Positions 19,264-25,265 of a stretch of 25,265 nt of DNA are shown piece by piece. The DNA lies in assembly GCA_032718475.1 (NCBI GenBank), contig JAUCBJ010008590.1:1-25265 (forward strand), written 5' to 3'. The stretch is from Nemertoderma westbladi. Lineage: Eukaryota > Xenacoelomorpha > Nemertodermatida > Nemertodermatidae. Each line of letters opens with the position of its first letter. The first letter of the stretch is position 1. The notes beneath the pieces were generated by a model that searched no databases, was not told the DNA's origin, and worked only from the letters and a program-made list of their open reading frames with translations. Position numbers and translations under genes: made by a program.

Positions 19264-19280
19264 GGGTTTAATAGGGTTAT

Positions 19281-19949
19281 ATAATAAATCTTAATCAATA
19301 CTTAAATTTTATCTCAATTCGGAATGTTATAAAACTAAACAAACTGGCATAAATAAATACATAGGCCTAATTTATTTAAGATAATAAAATAATTGTATTG
19401 TTCCATTGTTTTTTGTTTTCAACAAATAGAAATCCTAATCCAGTACTCAATGAATTCAATGTCAGTCAAAAATAAAGACAGTCAATTATAACTGCCAATG
19501 TACATCGTCGCCGGAAGACAAGATTTAGCTATTATTACAAATTTAGCTCAAAGCAATAACCTCAACAGAGAAATCTTGGAGCCTATTAAGGAATGACCTT
19601 CTCTCACAGTGCAACCGCCTGTCTCACAGCTACGGTGCAACCAATTACAAAGCTGTTATTTGACTGATTACACGCGTTGGAAGAATGTAGTACCAAAATA
19701 TGGCCATTACTCAATTATATATAATATAGTTCAAGGGAATTTAAAGTCAAGGATTTTACTTTGCTCGCTTTACATATTTCTTTGCATATGTGGGTCAGTT
19801 TATCTGTGAATTGTAGAGGAATATAGTTTTTTTTTATATTATGCATTAAAATTTTTTACAATGTATTATATTAAGTTGTACTGACCTTTGGTATTGAGGA
19901 TATTCTACACATTAATTGCATATATAAATATATGTTTGTATATGGTTGG
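19281..19949. other. No recognisable gene or repeat
   Basis: About 670 bp of AT-rich DNA. A short direct pair around CTCACAG...TGCAACC lies at 19603-19640; otherwise nothing is supported. Confidence 0.5.
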
Positions 19950-20234
19950 GTGCAATCTTCGCCCGCGTCCAATCTTCGCCCGTGTAAAACCTTCGCCCGG
20001 GGGAAAACCTTCGCCCAATAAGATTTGTGTTAGTAACCATTTTAGTTACAAGTGAGGGAAAGGAGCAGGTTACGGAGACGGGCTTTTTCTAACCCAAACA
20101 ATAATTGATTAATGGGCGAAGGTTGCTCGCGGGCGAAGGTTTCCGTTGGGCGATAGTTGTTCATATTGAGGGCGAAGTTTGCCCTGGGCGAAGATTGGAC
20201 GCGGGCGAAGCTTTCTCGCGGGCGACGTTTTCTG
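19950..20234. mobile_element. Small foldback element built on GGGCGAAG units
   Basis: Four units of CTTCGCCC lie on the left (19957, 19974, 19991, 20009; 17-18 bp spacing). Seven units of GGGCGA(A/T/C) lie on the right in inverse orientation (20114, 20131, 20148, 20170, 20186, 20203, 20220). The complement of the outer left arm matches the right arm over GGGCGAAGATTGGACGCGGG and beyond. The loop of about 95 bp (20018-20112) has no repeats. The design parallels the element at 4525-6397 on a smaller scale. No coding sequence is present; open frames on both strands here follow from the symmetry. Confidence 0.8.
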
Positions 20235-22383
20235 CGTACCTTTGTAAAAATAATCATAGTCCTTTACATGCTAGCCAACCCTGGCTTTCATCCTTGACTG
20301 GTCGATAAATGGAAACAAGGCAATTTGGGAAACAAAGTGTAAGTGTCTGAGGAAGGTCGCCGAAAGCGTGCATTCTAAATGATTAACCAGTACTTTCATA
20401 GGGCGCTATACCGCTAACTACGGATTTAAAGGGACGAAGAGAGAACGCCATTTCCAATTTGTATATGGAATCGTTCTTGGCCTTTGGCCTTTCATACAAA
20501 GCCAATGCACTTGAGCTGGACTACCAATGCAACTGAGGATTTTGGCTCCATTCTGAATTGTCAAGGCCTTGCAAGCAAGGTGCCTCAAAGTCACAAATGA
20601 AGAAGAAAACAGCAGCCTTGGCAATGGCCAGTCAACCATTCAAACATTTAACGTATTCCAATACAAATACAACTGTTTATCAATGAACCGGACTTAGTGA
20701 AGCCCCACACTCCCTCACCACTCACCATTACAGTTGAATTACAAAGGATAACAATGTCTGGCTGTCAAACTCACCGAATTACCAATTAGCTTGGCAGGAT
20801 ATTATAAAGCAGCAGAACCTTCAACTCTCGGTCTACCGAGATAATCCACAAGTTGAGTCTTAATCTGTAGGAATCTGCCCCATATAGTATAAGAGTGGTA
20901 TGTATGGCTGCCTAACAACCATTCGGGGCAGACGATTTTGATTGAAAACATTAGTTGCTGACTGTGTTTGGATTTATATACCTGAGTGAGCGAACGGGGT
21001 GGATTGTGTCACACACACTGTACCTCTCTCTCCCTACACACATGAGCAACACATCTAGGGGTTGTGTTAGCTTGGCTGGTAGTATTTGTACAGTATTAGT
21101 ATTAAGTATATAAGTTTGAATCTTTGACAAGGGAGACTACAGTTAATATCTTGCAGAGTTCTGAGTATTATATGAGATTTGGCCGGCCATGATTTTATTT
21201 TTCTTTAATTAGTACGAGCAGACATAGATTGTATTAGTGTTGTGGGATGTGCAGTTACCATATTGTATAGTCTAATCGACATCCGCTCTTCTGCTCTTAA
21301 AACCTACATTAGTTGTTACACATTCTTTCCTTAGTTAGAGATAGAGCATTTCAATTAAATTTTAGACAGTATTTGATAAATATTTAAATTTTTTATGTGA
21401 TTTATAAATAGTCTGTGATAACTTTTATAATTTCATTCTTTCTGCGTTGCCTAGTAATAATATGCTAATTCACCATAACATATTTTTGTGCTGTTGGCCG
21501 CCATACCAGTCAACTTTTATGTATATATTAACTAAGTCATTCAGTATGTCGTTCGTTCGTTACCTTTAATTATCAACTTTTATGTAGGCCTATACTTTCA
21601 GGCCAGTTAATTTTTTAGACTTTTTAATACAGTTCTTCTATATTATAAATTATAAATTATTTATAATTTAAATTATTACCGGTACAGACTTATTTGTTAT
21701 TCCCTATTTAAATAGGACGTTTTTTACTGTTTTTCTGTGTTTTAGGCAGTTAGGCCTTGTAAATATCGCTGCTTTTAGCTGTTTTGTATATACTTTGCAT
21801 TTTACGCTGCTGCTGTTTGCTGCTAAAATGTTAATCCCACCACTACCACACCGCATTAAATTTGCACCGTCCAGGTTTGTTATTATGTTGTTACTCTTAA
21901 TACGTCAATCCGTGTGTGTATGGTAATGGTATTGCAATTATTTTAGTCGTACGTGAGTGTGAGACTTTGGCTGTCCAGTCAACCGCGTCTATTCCCACCA
22001 GCCTGAGGCCACATCGCACCAGGTTGTGTACCGGCCAGGATCGTGCCGGTGGGGACAGTGTCCAGTAAGCTTCAGTCGGCGTCTCTGCAGGGTGCTGCTT
22101 GTAGTTTTTTGGCACGAATGCTATAAAGGGACTAACCAGGGCGCATTTCTGTCTCGCATCCATAAATGGTAGCTACATGAGTTTTACCAGTTTCACATGC
22201 TATGGGGAGTATTGTTCTGGAGGGACCGCACTGGGAATTTGTCGTCTACGACTTTTTGCGTAATCCCTGGCCTAAGGGACGAAGAAAACTTTACTGTATT
22301 TTTTTGATTATATCGATTGAATGTTATCACGATCAATTATCTGCCGGTCTGAGTTTATGTTTACTGTCAGAATTTTTGTCTTC
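20235..22383. other. No recognisable gene over 2.1 kb
   Basis: Base composition is closer to balanced at 20340-21060 and 21950-22260 than elsewhere, which would suit exons or UTRs. However, the open frames there (20418-20639 minus, 21897-22163 minus, 22202-22414 plus) are short and match nothing I recognise. An AT palindrome lies around 21640-21675. Confidence 0.4.
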
Positions 22384-22393
22384 ATCCCCATTC
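22384..22393 (+). repeat. Target-site duplication, left copy (short LINE)
   Basis: ATCCCCATTC is repeated at 22473-22482 on the other side of the inserted LINE tail. Confidence 0.85.
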
Positions 22394-22472
22394 TACTACT
22401 ACTACTACTACTAGGATCGGCATGCTGCATTGCAGCTGCATTTTTAAGAATGCTGTGCCGGCTTGTCAACAA
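22394..22472 (-). mobile_element. 79-bp LINE 3' end, heavily 5'-truncated
   Basis: On the minus strand this reads TTTGTTGACAAGCCGGCACA, the final codons of the reverse transcriptase, its stop, the short 3' UTR and a TAG-repeat tail of about six units. From the tail junction to GTCAACAAA it is identical to the 3' end of the longer copy (24369-24434). The flanking 10-bp duplication shows that it is a genuine target-primed insertion and not a rearranged fragment of the longer copy. Confidence 0.9.
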
Positions 22473-22482
22473 ATCCCCATTC
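22473..22482 (+). repeat. Target-site duplication, right copy (short LINE)
   Basis: Second ATCCCCATTC; its first A could also belong to the LINE, so the duplication is 9-10 bp. Confidence 0.85.
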
Positions 22483-23420
22483 ACTACTGGTCAACACTGG
22501 ATGTAGCCTCCTCTAAACTATATAACAGCTTCTGTGTTCCCCCAATGTCCGTGACATTAAAACAAAAATGAATTGGAAGGAGGCTTATGTGTCTCCTAGG
22601 AGGAAACCTCAGAGATCCTCGGATGGATGTGAGTAGTGGATAAGAAGAAGGTCGTGATGGAACCGTCGGAAATCCTACATGCCTGAAGATTTAGGAACAT
22701 GTGTCTTCGTTAAACAGAGTCGAAAATCCTTAAAAAATCCACAAATATGGCAACCAAATGTCTGTCTTTCTTTGTGGAGACATACCTCTTCAATAATCCT
22801 AAGTGTCATATAATGGGCTCCCCCAAGTACAGGCCTAAGTAAATGTATGTCATACGCAGCGTATCTTCACTCAGATCAGGTACTAAAATAAAAAACAAAA
22901 GGAATAAAATGATGTGCGATGGGGTACACATTTTTTAGGGCCATAAATATTATACTATAACAATTTTTGCAACGAAACATTTAAGTATTTAACAAACACA
23001 TGTTTAGCATGAAATGTACACTTAAACAGAAAAATGAAGACTCATTGAGCAATGATTGTTTTAACTTACATAATGGTATTAAATAGAAAAATGAAAGCGT
23101 AGCGAATGGATGCTGTGATTGGGGTTGATAGTTTGTTAGTATGTCATTCAACTGCGTGCTATTAGCTCTTAAACCGATAATATTTACAACATTTAGCACG
23201 AGAGTAGTGTTAGTGTTACGCACTCAAAACCGCACTTTTGTGTGCTAAAATTAGAATTTTGTACAACACGTAACAACGTAGGCCTACTCTGTCAAAACAA
23301 AAGCATGCATATCGTTACCGGTATACGTTTAACTTTATTGTAAAATGTTAAACAACGTAATGAATTAGCTATTACCATACAATCCGACAATTGACTATTC
23401 ATATTGATACAGTGATAAGT
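22483..23420. other. No recognisable gene or repeat
   Basis: About 940 bp. No open frame with recognisable content and no clear repeat, only single-copy-looking AT-rich DNA. Confidence 0.45.
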
Positions 23421-23433
23421 TACATATGGAATA
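23421..23433 (+). repeat. Target-site duplication, left copy (long LINE)
   Basis: TACATATGGAATA here corresponds to TACATATGGGATA at 24435-24447, 12 of 13 bases. Confidence 0.75.
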
Positions 23434-24434
23434 CATATGAAGTGTTATGGGGCGTCCTCCAAGGAGACACACTTGCACCATTCTTGTTCATTATTGTGGT
23501 TGACTATGTTCTACGCATGTCCTTAGATCATCATTATGATGATGGGGTGATGATAACTCCACCTACTGGCTCCAGAAGTCGAGGAAATCCTGCCAAGTAC
23601 CTAACTGATCTAGACTATGCTGATGACTTAGGAGTACTCTCAGAATCATTAGAGGGAGCCCAGCGGCTCCTCAGATCATTAGAACATGCTGCTTCTAGTG
23701 TTGGTCTTTTTATTAACTCCAGAAAGACCAAAATTCTGACAGTTAACTTTGAAAGTCCTCAGCAAGTCTCTGATCGGATGAGCATAAGCTCAAAGGATGG
23801 TATGCTTGAGCATGTGGACGACTTCTGTTACCTGGGATCATGGATCCGGAAGTCAGGTGAGGACCTTCGAATACGTAAGGGAAAGGCATGGGCAGCCTTG
23901 AATAGGCTTTCCAGGATTTGGAAGTCACCTAGAATTAATCGGAAACTTAAGGTCCGATTATTCAGAGCAGCAGTAGTTCCAGTACTCCTCTACGGGAGTC
24001 CATGCTGGGCTCTAACTGCAGAGGACACCAAATCTCTGGATGGCACATTCACAAGAATGCTACGCCGGGTACATTGTGTCAAGTACAATGCACACATCTC
24101 CAACCAGACACTATATAACATTGGAGGTGTTTCATTGGTTCCCGCAAGCTTGACACTAGAACAAAATCGCCTCCGCTTTGCAGGACATTGCTTTCGCCGT
24201 GAGGACCAGCCAGTGCATAATCTTGTACTTTGGCAGCCTCATGGAGTGAATAAGCATGGTGGACAGCCCATGACTTTCTTGAGACGCATCTTAAAGGACA
24301 CTGGCCTTAAAGATGCGGATGATCTAGCAAATGTCATGGGTGATAGGGAGTTGTGGCGGTGCAATTTTGTTGACAAGCCGGCACAGCATTCTTAAAAATG
24401 CAGCTGCAATGCAGCATGCCGATCCTAGTAGTAG
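23434..24434 (+). mobile_element. 5'-truncated LINE (non-LTR retrotransposon)
   Basis: A one-kilobase 3' portion of a LINE, bounded by 13-bp target duplications. It starts inside the reverse transcriptase domain and ends with a 3' UTR of only about 40 bp, containing the palindrome TGCAGCTGCA, followed by a short TAG-repeat tail. A very short 3' UTR and trinucleotide tail resemble RTE-type elements, but I cannot assign the clade firmly. The open frame and the identity of its 3' end to the short copy at 22394-22472 suggest recent activity of this family. Confidence 0.88.
23436..24395 (+). CDS. LINE reverse transcriptase, C-terminal part (5'-truncated)
   Basis: This would copy the element's RNA into DNA at a nicked target. 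The frame retains the RT motif GVLQGDTLAPFLF (from 23451) and the catalytic YADD (23616-23627), then INSRKTK, a YLGSWI block, the thumb region VPVLLYGSPCWALT, RLRFAGHCFR, and ends PAQHS at TAA 24393-24395. About 320 residues derive from the element. The fingers, the first palm motifs carrying the first catalytic Asp, and any endonuclease domain are absent, so the product cannot be an active enzyme. The frame stays open upstream to 23391, but those codons are target DNA and no ATG precedes them. There are no internal stops or frameshifts. Confidence 0.9.
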   Translation, partial: YEVLWGVLQGDTLAPFLFIIVVDYVLRMSLDHHYDDGVMITPPTGSRSRGNPAKYLTDLDYADDLGVLSESLEGAQRLLRSLEHAASSVGLFINSRKTKILTVNFESPQQVSDRMSISSKDGMLEHVDDFCYLGSWIRKSGEDLRIRKGKAWAALNRLSRIWKSPRINRKLKVRLFRAAVVPVLLYGSPCWALTAEDTKSLDGTFTRMLRRVHCVKYNAHISNQTLYNIGGVSLVPASLTLEQNRLRFAGHCFRREDQPVHNLVLWQPHGVNKHGGQPMTFLRRILKDTGLKDADDLANVMGDRELWRCNFVDKPAQHS

Positions 24435-24447
24435 TACATATGGGATA
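24435..24447 (+). repeat. Target-site duplication, right copy (long LINE)
   Basis: TACATATGGGATA directly follows the TAG tail; its first TA may be shared with the tail. Confidence 0.75.
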
Positions 24448-25265
24448 TCACACTAGAAGCGCCACTTTTTCTTAAACACATGCATATAAACTTAACCATT
24501 TATTTAAAGGATTATGCAGCATGATCTCCAAAAAACTCTCTTGGGTAATTATAAAATTCTTGACATGGTTATGTTGTAGCTGATATTCTGACACTAAAGT
24601 CGTTTTCACCGAACGGTCCTGTTCAGTCAATGAGATGTTAAACGCAAGTAATGTATGACTGGACGCTAGCTAGACACAAACAACCAAGGGTGAAATCAGT
24701 CCCAACAGCTCATTGCCATCAAAAATCGAACTGAAGACTCACTCTCCTTTAGTGTTTTGGATAAAATAAATATGTTACTGCGTACTCTGCTCCTTTCCCT
24801 TAATAATTGGGATTTGCCACATTCTTAATTCTTTGAGTTGTGTCAATTTTCCACCACTGGTCTCAGACAGCCAGATCCTTTTCGCGATGGGCTGGGTAGC
24901 GCTCCAGGCTATCTTTTACTTTTAATTATCTAAAGACAACCTGTGCTGGTATATTAACACATAGATGGAAATCATACTCAGTACAGTAATTAAAGGAACA
25001 AAAACGTGATGACCCATCGACCGCCGTGTCGTAGCAGTGGATGTCTAGCGTTAAGCGGTGGAATTTGTGGAATGATAAAAAATCTGGAAGTAATAAAATA
25101 AAACCACTCTTATTTGAATGTATTAAAGTAGTAATGTATTACCTATTAATTATAAATTATAATATTATATAGATCATAAAATCTTTATTGACCGGCTATG
25201 AATGAGTATAAGTGTTCGCGCTTTCAGACCTTTGGCAGTTTAACCCACCAAATTAAGATGTCTTC
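24448..25265. other. No recognisable gene or repeat
   Basis: About 820 bp to the window end. An AT palindrome (TAATTATAAATTATAATATTA) lies near 25147-25170; nothing else is supported. Confidence 0.45.

Larger units (their letters stand above)
18004..19276. mobile_element. piggyBac-like non-autonomous transposon, both ends present
   Basis: The left terminus is TTAA (18000-18003) followed by CCCTATTA, then six bases and CCGGG. The right terminus reads CCCGGGTTTAATAGGG followed by TTAT (19277-19280). TTAA targets and termini beginning CCC are characteristic of the piggyBac superfamily; the right flank carries one substitution. The right 330 bp also occur, inverted, at 5491-5825, which confirms the boundary independently. 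There is no transposase frame, so the element is non-autonomous. The interior holds four diverged ~160-bp tandem copies. The right subterminal part has a GGGGGGGTT/AACCCCCCC palindrome expanded into a long C-rich tract. Confidence 0.8.

Noticed and set aside
20418-22414. Short open frames at 20418-20639, 21897-22163 and 22202-22414
   Set aside because: Each is under 90 codons, without recognisable motifs, splice context or repeat-independent support.
23391-23435. N-terminal extension of the reverse transcriptase frame
   Set aside because: It begins with TTG and lies in the target-site duplication and flanking DNA upstream of the LINE boundary, so it is not part of the element's protein.

Overview
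This is metazoan nuclear DNA, almost certainly from an invertebrate. It carries eukaryotic 5S rRNA genes with pol III T-run terminators, a LINE reverse transcriptase, TTAA-flanked DNA transposons, foldback elements and an AT-rich background. The palindrome TAGGCCTA recurs five times, which from memory I associate with marine invertebrates such as echinoderms and hemichordates; the window does not fix the species. I see no complete, intact single-copy protein gene. The window is dominated by repeats, so most open frames in it are chance or repeat-derived.

Layout: 1-4524 is the end of a 5S rDNA tandem array: four complete genes in units of 1104, 1070, 1104 and 1104 bp, plus a broken fifth spacer. 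The array stops abruptly against a foldback-type element (4525-6397). That element is built of 44-bp, 40-bp and 21-bp minisatellites around the core GGAACAAAGTTCGC in opposing orientations, with a piggyBac-like transposon end (5491-5825) nested inside. A palindromic MITE lies at 6870-7139. From 7140 to 12248 there is only low-complexity DNA, microsatellites and a degenerate 20-bp repeat family (9945-10165). 12249-13105 carries a cluster of TAATTTGAGACA motifs, including a 93/97-bp direct duplication.

13546-17083 is the most interesting part. It is a degraded gene whose conserved pieces I recognise from a multi-copy, uncharacterised invertebrate protein family. One short coding segment has expanded into a 46-copy, 55/56-bp minisatellite. 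Recognisable protein sequence resumes directly after the array, in the same frame as before it. All three forward frames are essentially free of stops through the array.

17092-17663 holds a poly-C tract, paired TTCTAGAA palindromes spaced 21 bp apart, and a sequence related to the 5S spacer. 18004-19276 is a complete piggyBac-like non-autonomous element with four internal ~160-bp tandem copies; its right end is homologous to the nested end at 5491. 19950-20234 is a second, smaller foldback element built on GGGCGAAG. 22394-22472 and 23434-24434 are two 5'-truncated insertions of the same LINE, on opposite strands. Both have TAG-repeat tails and recognisable target-site duplications, and the longer one keeps an open C-terminal reverse transcriptase frame. 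No operon-like or pathway-level organisation exists here; the parts are related by repeat amplification and transposition.
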